This document shows positions 43,808 to 53,395 of a stretch of DNA of 64,000 nucleotides, piece by piece. A program made the translations under genes and the position numbers. The notes beneath the pieces are model-generated. The model was not told the DNA's origin. It saw nothing but the letters and a program-made list of their open reading frames with translations, and made no database searches. Location: NCBI RefSeq assembly GCF_021295315.1, contig NZ_JAIMJA010000003.1, forward strand, positions 186,001 through 250,000, written 5' to 3'. Source of the stretch: Motilimonas cestriensis (GTDB lineage Bacteria; Pseudomonadota; Gammaproteobacteria; Enterobacterales; CBDFNC01). The stretch's first letter is position 1. Every line of letters begins with the position of its first letter.

Positions 43808-44862
43808 GCCACAGTTGGAAAAAAATATTGATTAGCCCTGAAAGCTCGATAATTCAGGCTCTGAAAATAATAGATAATGAAGCGCTTAGAGTGGCTCTAG
43901 TTGTTGATGAAAATCAACGTTTAGCGGGTGTGGTAACAGATGGTGATATCAGACGCGGTATCTTAAATGGCCTAACACTAGATACTGCTGTATCTGAAAT
44001 AATGAACACTTCGCCAATTACTGCTTGCGTCAACACTCCGAAGAAAGAATTGATAAAATTAATGGAAACTCGGAGTATTCTATCAATTCCTTTAGTTGAG
44101 AATGGTGCTGTTGTTGGATTAGAGACCCTGCATCATTTATTCGAACAGCCTACCTATGATAACCCAGTATTTATTATGGCTGGAGGGTTTGGTACTAGAT
44201 TGCGCCCGCTAACAGATAACTGCCCTAAGCCAATGCTCAAAATAGGTGATAAGCCGATACTTGAAACGCTTATCCGCAGTTTTATCAGTGCTGGATTTAA
44301 TAACTTTTATATCTCTACCCATTACATGCCTGAGCAAATTAAAGCACATTTTGGTGATGGTAAAGAGTTAGGTATTAATATTACTTATGTCCATGAAGAA
44401 TCACCGTTGGGTACCGGTGGTGCTCTTGGCTTGCTGCCGGATTGTTTGCCTAAAGATTTACCGCTTATTATGATCAACGGGGATGTGCTTACTAAAGTTG
44501 ATTTTCAACGTTTACTTGCTTTTCATGAAGAAAATCAGGCTGATGCAACTATGTGTGTGCGCGAGTATGACTATCAAGTGCCATATGGTGTCATAAATGG
44601 AGAAGGCAATAAAATCACGAGTATGGTTGAAAAACCGATTCAACGTTTTTTTGTAAATGCTGGCATATATGTGGTCTCGCCGAAAGTCATCAAGTCCGTT
44701 CCAGAGAATCACAAAATAGATATGCCGACATTACTTGAGCAGCACATGCAAGAAAGTGACAACATTCTTATGTTCCCAATTCATGAATACTGGTTGGATA
44801 TAGGGCGAATGGATGACTTCAATAGAGCACAGGCAGATATTCACACATTGGGGTTAGATTGA
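43804..44862 (+). CDS. ptmE: CBS-domain nucleotidyltransferase PtmE
   Basis: The 352-residue protein fuses a pair of CBS domains (about 1-115, with GVVTDGDIRRGIL near 45) to a sugar-1-phosphate nucleotidyltransferase (from about 122: FIMAGGFGTRLRPLTDNCPK, then LGTGGALGLL, MINGDVL and the C-terminal EYWLDIGRMDDF). In Campylobacter PtmE makes GDP-glucosamine for legionaminic acid, and the CBS pair may sense nucleotides. It overlaps its upstream neighbour by four bases (ATGA) and its downstream neighbour likewise. Confidence 0.85.
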   Translation: MSHSWKKILISPESSIIQALKIIDNEALRVALVVDENQRLAGVVTDGDIRRGILNGLTLDTAVSEIMNTSPITACVNTPKKELIKLMETRSILSIPLVENGAVVGLETLHHLFEQPTYDNPVFIMAGGFGTRLRPLTDNCPKPMLKIGDKPILETLIRSFISAGFNNFYISTHYMPEQIKAHFGDGKELGINITYVHEESPLGTGGALGLLPDCLPKDLPLIMINGDVLTKVDFQRLLAFHEENQADATMCVREYDYQVPYGVINGEGNKITSMVEKPIQRFFVNAGIYVVSPKVIKSVPENHKIDMPTLLEQHMQESDNILMFPIHEYWLDIGRMDDFNRAQADIHTLGLD

Positions 44863-45857
44863 TGGAAAGGGTTGCTGTTGTAGGCCTTGGAAACATCGCT
44901 GCGCGCCATCGTAAAAATTTGAAACACCTATTTCCTCAAGCTTCTTTGTATGCTATGTCGGCCAGTGGTCGAATGCCTGATGAAAAAGTAAGTGATGCAA
45001 ATCATTTGGTATCTTCAATTGAAGCCTTGATCGAGCAAAAGGTTCAATTCGTGATTGTTGCATCTCCTGCACCTTTTCATACTTGTCACGCTATTCCTTT
45101 AATCCGAGCAGGGATCCCTGTTCTTATTGAGAAACCCGTGACAGCTTCTAAAGAAGATGCTTTAGCCTTACAAGATGCGGCTGCTCGTTATCAAACCCCG
45201 GTTACTGTAGGTTATTGTCTGCGTTACTTGTCTTCTGCCTTAGAGATGAAAAAAATTATGGCCTCGAACCTACTTGGCCATTTGTATCACGCCAATATAG
45301 AGATTGGTCAGTACTTGCCAGATTGGCGGCCTAGTAAAAACTATCGTGAATGTGTTTCGGCAAGAGCTGAGTTAGGCGGCGGTGTGTTGCTAGAGTTGAG
45401 TCATGAGCTGGATTACACACAGTGGCTGTTGGGTGATTTAACTCTTGAACATGGAGTTTTGCGCAGTACGCAAGAGCTTGGCTTAGAAGTAGAGGACAGT
45501 GCTGATCTTCTACTAAGTACTGCTGAAAAAGCTGTGGTACATGTTCACCTTGATTTTTTACAACGTAAGGCTTACCGAAAATGCCGCTTTGTTGGCAGTA
45601 AAGGTACATTAGAGTGGGACTTAATTGGTAATGAAATTAGGTTTATCACCGTTGAGAGAGAAGACGTTTTGTATAGTGCTCCCGAATGGGATAAAAACAA
45701 CATGTATATAGAGATGGTTAAGGATTTTGTCTCTCAAATTCAACAGCAATCCAATCAATGTATTTCCTTAGTGGAAGCTACGAAAAGTATCGAATTAATT
45801 GAACAGATTAAACAGAATTGCACTACTTTACCCATTACGGGCGATTTGAAAGGTTAA
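44859..45857 (+). CDS. ptmF: Gfo/Idh/MocA family oxidoreductase, PtmF-like
   Basis: The 332-residue protein has an N-terminal Rossmann domain (VAVVGLGNIAARHRKNLK, then IVASPAPFHTCHAIPLI and LIEKPVTASKEDAL with the conserved EKP) and a C-terminal beta-sheet domain (AELGGGVLLELSHELDYTQW). The position between PtmE and the CMP-synthetase, followed by PtmA, matches the ptmE-ptmF-ptmB-ptmA order of Campylobacter. Its exact reaction there is not firmly settled; supply or modification of the amino sugar is assumed. The start overlaps PtmE by four bases. Confidence 0.8.
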   Translation: MMERVAVVGLGNIAARHRKNLKHLFPQASLYAMSASGRMPDEKVSDANHLVSSIEALIEQKVQFVIVASPAPFHTCHAIPLIRAGIPVLIEKPVTASKEDALALQDAAARYQTPVTVGYCLRYLSSALEMKKIMASNLLGHLYHANIEIGQYLPDWRPSKNYRECVSARAELGGGVLLELSHELDYTQWLLGDLTLEHGVLRSTQELGLEVEDSADLLLSTAEKAVVHVHLDFLQRKAYRKCRFVGSKGTLEWDLIGNEIRFITVEREDVLYSAPEWDKNNMYIEMVKDFVSQIQQQSNQCISLVEATKSIELIEQIKQNCTTLPITGDLKG

Positions 45858-45863
45858 TACTCA

Positions 45864-46553
45864 ATGAAAAATTTTGCATTTGTTTTTGCTCGTGGTGGCT
45901 CAAAAGGTCTCCCTGGGAAAAATATAAAACCATTAGCAGGGAAACCATTATTACAGTATTCCATAGACACAGCTTTGGCTGCGCCATCGATTGATAAAGT
46001 GTTTGTTTCAACCGACGATGTACAGATCGCGGGTATCGCGCGAGCTTGCGGCGCTATTGTGATTGATCGTCCAGCTGATTTAGCGAGCGATACAAGCCCT
46101 GAATGGCTATCATGGCGGCATGGTGTAGAATGGGCTCGGGAACATTACGGTGACTTTGATGGCTTTGTCAGTCTGCCAGCAACAAGCCCACTAAGAAGTG
46201 TTCAAGATGTGGAAGGTGCGATTACCCAGTGTAAAAACGTTGCTGCTGATATTTGTATTTCGGTCACTCCTGCTAGCCGCAGCCCTTATTTTAATATGAT
46301 TAAACTCACATCAGATGGTTTCGTGGAATTAGTTAATAAGCCGGAAGGAGAAGTGATTCGTCGGCAGGATGCGCCTGCTGTATTTGATATAACCACTGTC
46401 GTTTACGCCACCACACCTAGCTTCGTTATAAATCATTACGGAATATTTTCAGGAAAAGTAACAAGTATTGAAGTGCCGAAAGAGCGAGCGGTGGATATCG
46501 ATGATATTTATGATTTCAAATTAGCAGAAACGATACTTCAGGACCTTCAATAA
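45864..46553 (+). CDS. legF: CMP-nonulosonate cytidylyltransferase LegF/PtmB
   Basis: The 229-residue enzyme activates the nonulosonate with CTP, giving the CMP-sugar donor. The N-terminal ARGGSKGLPGKNIKPLAGKP is the CTP-binding signature (RGGSKG-PGKN) of NeuA/LegF proteins; FVSTDDVQIAGIARACGA and LPATSPLRSVQDVEGAI follow. The C-terminal VDIDDIYDFKLAE contains the metal-binding aspartates. The size is that of short bacterial synthetases without a hydrolase domain. It ends on the first base of PtmA. Confidence 0.92.
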   Translation: MKNFAFVFARGGSKGLPGKNIKPLAGKPLLQYSIDTALAAPSIDKVFVSTDDVQIAGIARACGAIVIDRPADLASDTSPEWLSWRHGVEWAREHYGDFDGFVSLPATSPLRSVQDVEGAITQCKNVAADICISVTPASRSPYFNMIKLTSDGFVELVNKPEGEVIRRQDAPAVFDITTVVYATTPSFVINHYGIFSGKVTSIEVPKERAVDIDDIYDFKLAETILQDLQ

Positions 46554-47323
46554 TGGAAAAACTTCTAGATAATAAAACCATTCTGATCGCCGGTGCCGGC
46601 GGGCTTCTCGGGACTCGATTAGTTCCAGCTTTGCTAAAGCAAGGTGCTAGGGTGATAGCCGCGGATATTAGTCTTAATGTTATGCTTGAGCGTTTATCAT
46701 CATTAGGCGTTGATGTTAAAAATGAAAGATTGATTAGTTGCCAGTTAGATGTAACTAAAGAAGATAGCGTTAAAGCTTTTTTTGCCGAGCAAGTTAATAT
46801 AGATGGCGCTGTGAACGCTACTTACCCACGAAATAAAACTTACGGTAAGCACTTTTTTGATGTTAGCCCAGATAGCTTTAACGAAAATTTGTCTCTTCAT
46901 TTAGGTAGTGCATTTTTGTTCACTCAGCAATTCGCTGCTTATTTTAAGCAACATCAACGGCCATTATCATTAGTCAATATATCTTCTATATATGGAGTAA
47001 TTGCGCCTAAATTTGAAATTTACGATAACACATCTATGACGATGCCCGTTGAGTACGCGGCGATTAAATCCGCTATTCAACATTTAAATAAATATGTGGT
47101 GGCATATGTCAATGATAGCCGTTTTCGTATTAACTGTGTAAGCCCCGGTGGTATTTTTGATCATCAACCAGAGGCTTTCTTGGCGGCTTACAAAGAAAAA
47201 ACACATGGAGCAGGCATGCTTGATGTTGAAGATATAGTTGGGGCTGTTCTGTTTTTATTGTCCGAACAATCTCGTTTTGTTACAGGGCAAAATATAGTTG
47301 TGGATGATGGTTTCTCGTTATGA
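46553..47323 (+). CDS. ptmA: PtmA-like short-chain dehydrogenase
   Basis: The 256-residue classical SDR has the cofactor-binding motif GAGGLLGTRLV near residue 14, a conserved NISSIYGV serine stretch near 141, and the catalytic PVEYAAIKSAIQHL (Tyr and Lys four apart) near 162, with VSPGGIFD and VTGQNIVVDDGFS at the end. PtmA accompanies PtmE, PtmF and PtmB in flagellar legionaminate clusters and probably sets stereochemistry or supplies a precursor. It overlaps PtmB by one base and the next gene by four. Confidence 0.85.
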   Translation: MEKLLDNKTILIAGAGGLLGTRLVPALLKQGARVIAADISLNVMLERLSSLGVDVKNERLISCQLDVTKEDSVKAFFAEQVNIDGAVNATYPRNKTYGKHFFDVSPDSFNENLSLHLGSAFLFTQQFAAYFKQHQRPLSLVNISSIYGVIAPKFEIYDNTSMTMPVEYAAIKSAIQHLNKYVVAYVNDSRFRINCVSPGGIFDHQPEAFLAAYKEKTHGAGMLDVEDIVGAVLFLLSEQSRFVTGQNIVVDDGFSL

Positions 47324-48888
47324 ATTTAAGTGGGATTGTAAAAAAAATATTTTCACCATATGTTTTGTCTAATGAAGAAAAAGAATTTATTAAGTTAAAC
47401 AGAATAGTATGGAATACTAAATGTAAGGGGAGTGTAGGTGTTTTAGTCGAAGGTTTTTTAGACTCGCCTACAAGTGTCGTTGAAAAATCAAGGTTAGCTA
47501 ATGCTGCAAGGGAGGTTACGGGATTAGATGTTGAAGTCATAGTGCGGGGGGTCTTTGGTAAAGCAAGCAATGTTATACCAATTTATAAGTCATTTGGATT
47601 TGATAGGTTTCGGCTTTGGTGGAGGAATTACTTCAATCCATTTGTTGTTATTCCCGCGTTTTCTTCATTTTTCCACCTTCTTTTTATGATTAGAACTGGT
47701 GATGCGTTAGTTGATTATAAAAAAGATGATATTGTTATTGGAGACCTGATTTATGATTCTTTGATAAGGAATATTCCGAATAGTTACACGGTGAAAAATA
47801 TTTGTATTTTTAAACATGGGCGGATTTTGCTTCGTTCAATGTTTTTCTTTTACGGAAATAAAAGAATATTAAAAAATAAGAACGTAAAGTTTTTTGTAAC
47901 TAGCCATAACGTCTATGCGGAATATGGAATGTTGTGTCGCCAAGCTCACAACCAAGGTGCTATTGTTTTATTGAAAGATATGGATGTTTATAAAATTTAT
48001 TCCAAATCGAAAAATGTAAATGAACATTTCTTAAAAGTTGAACAATCTATTGTAGATGAATGTGTTAGAACATCTGACCTAAAGAAAGAAAAAGAATATT
48101 ACCGCTCTAGAGTTTTAGGCTTATCAGAGCAGGTGGATATAAAAAATGCTTATAAAAATAAAAAGATATATAGTAAGTCTGAAACGTTAGCATTGCATAC
48201 GAATTTTAGCTTAAGCAAAAAAAATGTATTTGTCATGGCGCATGCTTTTTCTGATGCCCCCCATGTAGGAGAAGGGCTTCTTTTTAGAGATTATTACGAT
48301 TTTTTAGAAAAAACGCTTATAAAGCTAAATGGTAATAGTAATATTAATTGCTTTGTTAAAGCTCATCCCAGCTCCTACATGTGGGGGGAGAAGGGCGGGG
48401 TTGAAGAAATAGTTGAGACTAATTGCTTAACTAATGTTTGTATAGTGCCTAGTGACTACAATACGAGTTCAATAATAGATGTGGCCGATGTTATTGTTAC
48501 AGCTAAGGGAACCGCAGGGCTCGAATTTAGCTGTGCAGGGATTCCTGCAATAACTGCCGGTATAGGTTATTATCATGGATTTGGTATTTGTTATGAACCA
48601 AATACGGTAGCAGATTACTATTCATTCCTCATGAACAGTCACCAATTAAATAAGCTTGATGACAGTGTTATAAATAAGTCTCTGATCGTTCTCTATCAAA
48701 GTTTTAATCGATTATTTCATTCGCCAGTTTTACCTGCTGTTCAAATTCGGCCTGGGGATGATTATCAATCATTATACCGTTCTAAGTATTCTGAAATGGT
48801 TACTAATTTGAATGCGAATATATTAATGAAAGATGAATTTTATGATTTGGTTAAGTCTGATATAAGTCGAGTTGTTGATGAAGAGTAA
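47320..48888 (+). CDS. Unassigned GT-B-like protein, candidate nonulosonate transferase
   Basis: The 522-residue protein is not one I recognise by name. The middle and C-terminal parts read like a capsule-type GT-B enzyme: NCFVKAHPSSYMWGEKGG (an H-P motif common to capsule transferases using Kdo or sialic acid) and VTAKGTAGLEFSCAGIPAIT (S/T-G-E..G.P), then YYHGFGICYEPNTVADYY. There is no membrane segment. The N-terminal 130 residues are of unknown fold. It sits directly after the legionaminic pathway, overlapping it by four bases, before Wzx. This position and the H-P motif make it the best candidate to add the CMP-linked nonulosonate. It is AT-rich compared with the genes before it. Confidence 0.55.
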   Translation: MNLSGIVKKIFSPYVLSNEEKEFIKLNRIVWNTKCKGSVGVLVEGFLDSPTSVVEKSRLANAAREVTGLDVEVIVRGVFGKASNVIPIYKSFGFDRFRLWWRNYFNPFVVIPAFSSFFHLLFMIRTGDALVDYKKDDIVIGDLIYDSLIRNIPNSYTVKNICIFKHGRILLRSMFFFYGNKRILKNKNVKFFVTSHNVYAEYGMLCRQAHNQGAIVLLKDMDVYKIYSKSKNVNEHFLKVEQSIVDECVRTSDLKKEKEYYRSRVLGLSEQVDIKNAYKNKKIYSKSETLALHTNFSLSKKNVFVMAHAFSDAPHVGEGLLFRDYYDFLEKTLIKLNGNSNINCFVKAHPSSYMWGEKGGVEEIVETNCLTNVCIVPSDYNTSSIIDVADVIVTAKGTAGLEFSCAGIPAITAGIGYYHGFGICYEPNTVADYYSFLMNSHQLNKLDDSVINKSLIVLYQSFNRLFHSPVLPAVQIRPGDDYQSLYRSKYSEMVTNLNANILMKDEFYDLVKSDISRVVDEE

Positions 48889-50047
48889 GTTCCTCTATGT
48901 AGGGTTAAGCTACTCGATTCAATTTTTAAATATTGTATTGAATCTGATTTTTATGCAACGTTTACCACCGATTATACTTGGTGATCTAGCGATCGCTAAG
49001 ATTTGGCTTCAGGCTTTTGACTATACTCATTTGGGAACGCGTTTTGCTCTGGACCGCTATTTGCCTGTAACAAAACGAGATAGTCATCGTCGACCTTATT
49101 TGATCTTCTCGCTTTGTGTTGTGTTGGTAGGTTCGTCGATTGTTTTTATTTCATCAATGATTTTGGAGCGCGCTAATCCAATAGTTTTTTCTTTTTGTAT
49201 TGTAGGTATCACATTAGCACTTTTTAATGTTATTAAAGCATATTTTCGAGCTGTTGGCGGGATAGAAACGGTCAATAAGTTAATGGCGCTTTTGTATGTA
49301 TTACCACTTACATTATCTGTAAGTGTAGCGCTTTATTCATTTTCACTATTTATCTGGGTGTACCCTTTAAGTTTTAGTTTTTTCTTGTTGTTTTTTTCAA
49401 TTAAATACTACTCGTTGTTGCTAGATAATTACAATTTAAAACACTTTTCTGTCATTAAGCGTAAGGTTAGTTCTGTTTCATTTTTATTGTTTTTTAACTC
49501 AGTGTGTGTGTATGCCAGTTTTGTTGTTGACCGCTTCTTTGTAGATTGGTATTTGGGGCGAGTGGAATTAGGACTTTACAGTGTTGTAATGTTCGTTTTT
49601 GCCTCGTTGTTTACTATACCTTCTATTTTGACTGAGCTTGTATTTCCCAAGGTTGTATATCGTGTTGTCAATGAACGACAGTTGTTTTTTATTCGAGAGA
49701 TGTTATTTGTCTTTTTGGGGACTGCAATTGCCGTATTAATAGCAAATTGTGCTTTGTATTTTTTAGTACAACGTTTCACTGATTATGGTGAGCTACTTCC
49801 TTTGATGCAACTTGCTTCATTAGGAGTTTTACCATATTCCTTTATTGCGATATTCCATCATGTATTTAATGCTTTGGATAAAAGGAGGTTGTTGTTTTTT
49901 TCTAATGCAAGTTTATTGCTAATATATGTACTTTCGTTATCTTTTTATTATGATGGTGGGTTGGCCTATTTTGTATATTTAAAGGTGGCTTTTTGTTTTT
50001 TCCTATGTTTATTTCTTTTTTTAATGTTGTTTTTTTCTAATGATTAG
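48878..50047 (+). CDS. wzx: Wzx-type O-antigen/capsule flippase
   Basis: The 389-residue protein is almost entirely hydrophobic segments, about ten to twelve of them, with the flippase pattern of polar residues at segment starts (ILGDLAIAKIWLQAFDYTH, VVDRFFVDWYLGRVELGLYS). It belongs to the MOP superfamily and would move the undecaprenyl-linked repeat to the periplasm. ATG 48878 overlaps the previous gene's stop; a TTG two codons earlier is less likely. It overlaps Wzy by eight bases. Confidence 0.82.
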   Translation: MKSKFLYVGLSYSIQFLNIVLNLIFMQRLPPIILGDLAIAKIWLQAFDYTHLGTRFALDRYLPVTKRDSHRRPYLIFSLCVVLVGSSIVFISSMILERANPIVFSFCIVGITLALFNVIKAYFRAVGGIETVNKLMALLYVLPLTLSVSVALYSFSLFIWVYPLSFSFFLLFFSIKYYSLLLDNYNLKHFSVIKRKVSSVSFLLFFNSVCVYASFVVDRFFVDWYLGRVELGLYSVVMFVFASLFTIPSILTELVFPKVVYRVVNERQLFFIREMLFVFLGTAIAVLIANCALYFLVQRFTDYGELLPLMQLASLGVLPYSFIAIFHHVFNALDKRRLLFFSNASLLLIYVLSLSFYYDGGLAYFVYLKVAFCFFLCLFLFLMLFFSND

Positions 50048-51257
50048 TCTCCTATATATCTTACTAGGTGGTTGTGGGTATACAGTTATCGCTAAATTAG
50101 CTAAAGACTATTATCATCCGAGTGCTATATTGGTTTTGTTGTGGTTCCTATCTTCATCTTTAGCTAGTTTTGAACCTTTTTATAACAAGCAACTTCAGAA
50201 CTCTTTGTCTTTCGATGCTCATGTTAGTATTGTTGTGGCTGGGGCTTCTTTGTTTTTTCCTGCCTTTTTCTTATCATTTGTTTCAAAGCCAAGAAATAGA
50301 TATTCATTTTTTAAACCAAATGGTCTATATAGTTACTGCCTTAATGGCTCCATGCTTATTGCAATTTTTGTTTTTTTTGTGCGATTTAAGTCTCAAATTT
50401 TCATGCCTACTTTGTTCGTGTCAGGTATAAGTGATGTTAAATCAGCTGTCCCTGATGGCATTCCGTTTTTGCACTATTTTGATTTGTTGACTCCCTTTTT
50501 AGCTGTGTCGGCTCTACACAGATTACTTTTTTGCAATAAGACTAACAGTCTTAATTTTGTGTTGCTCTTATCTTTTATATTTTTTTCAATTTTAACTATT
50601 GTTTTATATAAGGTATCAAGGGGAGAGTTGTTAGTAATAATTTTGGGTTCGCTATACCTTTTTTATGCAAAATATCAGTTCTCTATATTAAAGGTGTTTA
50701 CTTTGTTTCTTTTCGTGGTATCCATATTTCTATTTTTTACCTATTTAAGGGTTTCGGAGGCTGGGATGGTTGCCGGTTACCTAGGTGATGGCGCATGGAT
50801 GATTTTTAGCCCCGTTTACACGTATGTTGCGATAAATTTCGAAAACTTTAATAAGCTAACCTTGGTCGATAATTTTCAGTACACACACTATGTAGCAACG
50901 TTGAAGTTTGCTATTAACCCATTTTATCCAGATCTATATGACCCTAATACCGGTGTTGTTAAAGATTTTAGTACCCTTTTTTTTAATGCTCGGCCATTTC
51001 TATATTATTTTTACCATGATCTAGGTGTTTTTGGTGTTGGCCTTTTTTCATTTTTTATATCAATTTTTGTTAAGCTCATTTATATTGCAAGCACGCAAGA
51101 TTCAAAATATTGCTTGATGGTTGCATTTATGCAGAAAGCCATTTTCTTTATTTTCTTCGGAAATTACTTTTTTGGGGATTTGGTTCTTGTTTTTCCATAT
51201 TTGTTTTGTTTTTTTCTCATTATATTGATGTACAGAAGAGTGAGGTTTTTCCATTGA
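50040..51257 (+). CDS. wzy: Wzy-type O-antigen polymerase
   Basis: The 405-residue polytopic membrane protein has about ten to twelve hydrophobic segments and a large loop (SPVYTYVAINFENF to VVKDFSTLFFNARPFLYYF), as Wzy proteins do. Such polymerases diverge so much that assignment rests on topology and position between Wzx and a glycosyltransferase. The YKVSRGELLVIILGSLY stretch resembles the conserved RG motif of O-antigen polymerases. The 3' end overlaps the next gene. Confidence 0.75.
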   Translation: MISLLYILLGGCGYTVIAKLAKDYYHPSAILVLLWFLSSSLASFEPFYNKQLQNSLSFDAHVSIVVAGASLFFPAFFLSFVSKPRNRYSFFKPNGLYSYCLNGSMLIAIFVFFVRFKSQIFMPTLFVSGISDVKSAVPDGIPFLHYFDLLTPFLAVSALHRLLFCNKTNSLNFVLLLSFIFFSILTIVLYKVSRGELLVIILGSLYLFYAKYQFSILKVFTLFLFVVSIFLFFTYLRVSEAGMVAGYLGDGAWMIFSPVYTYVAINFENFNKLTLVDNFQYTHYVATLKFAINPFYPDLYDPNTGVVKDFSTLFFNARPFLYYFYHDLGVFGVGLFSFFISIFVKLIYIASTQDSKYCLMVAFMQKAIFFIFFGNYFFGDLVLVFPYLFCFFLIILMYRRVRFFH

Positions 51258-52351
51258 AACTTATTTTTGCAGGTAATCTACATTATGGTGGTGCGGTACA
51301 GGTTGCTGTTTCGTTTATTTCTGAACTTGTTTCCCTTGGGCCTTCTGAATTAAAAGATATTGACGTCATAGTTTCTTCTGCTATACACAATCAGCTAGAT
51401 ATCGATTTATCCATGTTTAATAATTACAGTGTCATAGATTTTTTTGGAGCGAAATTTTTTAGTGGAAAAAATAATTTAGAGTTTTTCTATGATGTTTGTT
51501 TTGTTGTGTTTGGTCCGATTTACTATTCATTAAATGCCCGGAATTATGTGGTCGGGTTTGCTCAACCTTGGATCGCATATTCGGATAATGATGTATATCC
51601 AAAACTCTCATTGCATGAAAAAATAAAAAATAAGATGAGGTTTTTTATTCAGGATAAGTTGTTTCGCCGTTATCAGCATTTAGTTGTTGAGCATAAGCAT
51701 GTTAAGGATGCGTTATTGGCGAAAGGTTATCACAATAATATTACTGTTGTTTCAAATTCTTATGCTAGTGTGTTTGATTATCCCGATATGTGGAAAAAGG
51801 TTAATTCGCCAATAAATACCAGTCAACGTCTTGCTCTCGGTTTTATTGGGTGTGCTTATCCTCATAAAAATTTAGCTATATTAAATCAAGTTGACAGTAT
51901 ATTGACCGAAAAATATGGTGTGGAGGTAGATTTCTTATTTACTCTGACTAAAGAAGAAATGCAACATTTAAACTTTGATAAAAAAAATAATTTTTATACT
52001 GTTGGTAGAGTTTCACTTGCCCAGTGCCCTTCTTTTTATCAGCTTGTTGATGCTTTGATTTTTCCTAGTCAGTTGGAGTGTTTTTCTGCTACACCACTCG
52101 AAGCCATGAAAATGCGAAAAACTGTTTTTGCATCTAACTATCCTTTTATTTCTGAAGTTTGTATGGACGCGGGCATTTATTTTGATGCAAACGATGCATT
52201 TGATATTGCGAGAGTTATTCATGAGGGGTTAAATGATAGCGATACTTTAAAGCATAAAATAGAACTAGGTAGTGATATTGTTAACAATGCCCCGACTGCA
52301 CGTCAACGTGCTCTATCATATTTAGAAGTATTGTCTAGTTATAATAAATGA
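51254..52351 (+). CDS. Glycosyltransferase family 4
   Basis: The 365-residue GT-B protein is read from TTG 51254, which has GAGG at 51243-51246 and overlaps the Wzy stop. LIFAGNLHYGGAVQVAVSF opens it, with the GGA acceptor pattern, GFIGCAYPHKNLAILNQVD near 196 and FPSQLECFSATPLEAMKMRK near 278 as donor domain. It would add one sugar of the Wzy repeat; the donor cannot be read. It ends 10 bases before FnlA. Confidence 0.82.
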   Translation: MKLIFAGNLHYGGAVQVAVSFISELVSLGPSELKDIDVIVSSAIHNQLDIDLSMFNNYSVIDFFGAKFFSGKNNLEFFYDVCFVVFGPIYYSLNARNYVVGFAQPWIAYSDNDVYPKLSLHEKIKNKMRFFIQDKLFRRYQHLVVEHKHVKDALLAKGYHNNITVVSNSYASVFDYPDMWKKVNSPINTSQRLALGFIGCAYPHKNLAILNQVDSILTEKYGVEVDFLFTLTKEEMQHLNFDKKNNFYTVGRVSLAQCPSFYQLVDALIFPSQLECFSATPLEAMKMRKTVFASNYPFISEVCMDAGIYFDANDAFDIARVIHEGLNDSDTLKHKIELGSDIVNNAPTARQRALSYLEVLSSYNK

Positions 52352-52360
52352 GTAAATACT

Positions 52361-53395
52361 ATGTTTAATAATAAAATATTACTGATCACCGGTGGTACAG
52401 GATCCTTTGGTAATGCTGTGCTAAATCGTTTTTTAGAAACAGATGTTAAAGAGATACGTATTTTTTCTCGTGATGAGAAAAAACAAGATGACATGCGGAA
52501 AAAATTCAATTCAGACAAATTGAAGTTTTATATTGGCGATGTTCGCGATTATCAAAGTGTTTCGAATGCTATTCGTGGTGTTGACTATATCTATCATGCT
52601 GCAGCGCTTAAACAAGTACCCTCTTGTGAGTTCTACCCATTAGAAGCGGTTAAAACCAATGTGTTAGGCACAGAAAATGTGCTTGAAGCGGCTATCAACC
52701 ATGGTGTTGAAAGGGTTGTTTGTTTGAGCACTGATAAAGCGGTTTATCCAATTAATGCGATGGGTATCTCTAAGGCGATGATGGAGAAAGTGATTGTTGC
52801 TAAATCACGTAATGTGCCTAAAGGAATGACGATTTGCACAACCCGTTATGGCAATGTTATGGCTTCACGTGGAAGTGTTATCCCTCTTTTTTGTCGCCAA
52901 ATCATTGAAGGCAAATCTTTAACGGTTACTGACCCTAATATGACACGGTTCATGATGACGTTAGATGATGCCGTTGATTTAGTGTTACATGCTTTTGAAC
53001 ATGGTAGTAATGGTGATATTTTTGTGCAAAAAGCGCCCGGCGCAACCATTGATGTTTTGACTAAAGCCATTTTCAATATTATGGATAAACCTAATCATGA
53101 AGTGAATGTGATCGGCACGCGTCATGGTGAAAAATTGTATGAAGCGCTATGTAGCCGTGAAGAAATGTTTGTAGCCGAAGACCAAGGTGGTTATTACCGT
53201 ATTCCAGCTGATAATCGTGATTTGAATTACGCTCAGTATGTTGAAGAAGGGGAGCAAGACCTGTCAGTGGTTGAAGATTACAACTCGCATAATACCGAGC
53301 GTTTAGATGTCGCTGGTATGGAAGCGCTGCTGCTAAAATTAGATTTTATGCGCGAGATTAAAGCTGGAAACTTGACTGTACCTGAGGGCGTTTAA
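52361..53395 (+). CDS. fnlA: UDP-GlcNAc 4,6-dehydratase/5-epimerase FnlA
   Basis: The 344-residue short-chain dehydrogenase has the cofactor motif GGTGSFGNAVL near residue 11 and the catalytic STDKAVYPINAMGISKAMME near 126. The C-terminal KAPGATIDVLTKAIFNIM and the tail after residue 280 match the FnlA/CapE branch. It carries out the first step from UDP-GlcNAc to UDP-L-FucNAc, making a 4-keto-6-deoxy-L-hexose intermediate. It abuts FnlB with no gap, and the order fnlA-fnlB-fnlC-wbuB-wbuC is that of E. coli O-antigen loci. Confidence 0.93.
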   Translation: MFNNKILLITGGTGSFGNAVLNRFLETDVKEIRIFSRDEKKQDDMRKKFNSDKLKFYIGDVRDYQSVSNAIRGVDYIYHAAALKQVPSCEFYPLEAVKTNVLGTENVLEAAINHGVERVVCLSTDKAVYPINAMGISKAMMEKVIVAKSRNVPKGMTICTTRYGNVMASRGSVIPLFCRQIIEGKSLTVTDPNMTRFMMTLDDAVDLVLHAFEHGSNGDIFVQKAPGATIDVLTKAIFNIMDKPNHEVNVIGTRHGEKLYEALCSREEMFVAEDQGGYYRIPADNRDLNYAQYVEEGEQDLSVVEDYNSHNTERLDVAGMEALLLKLDFMREIKAGNLTVPEGV

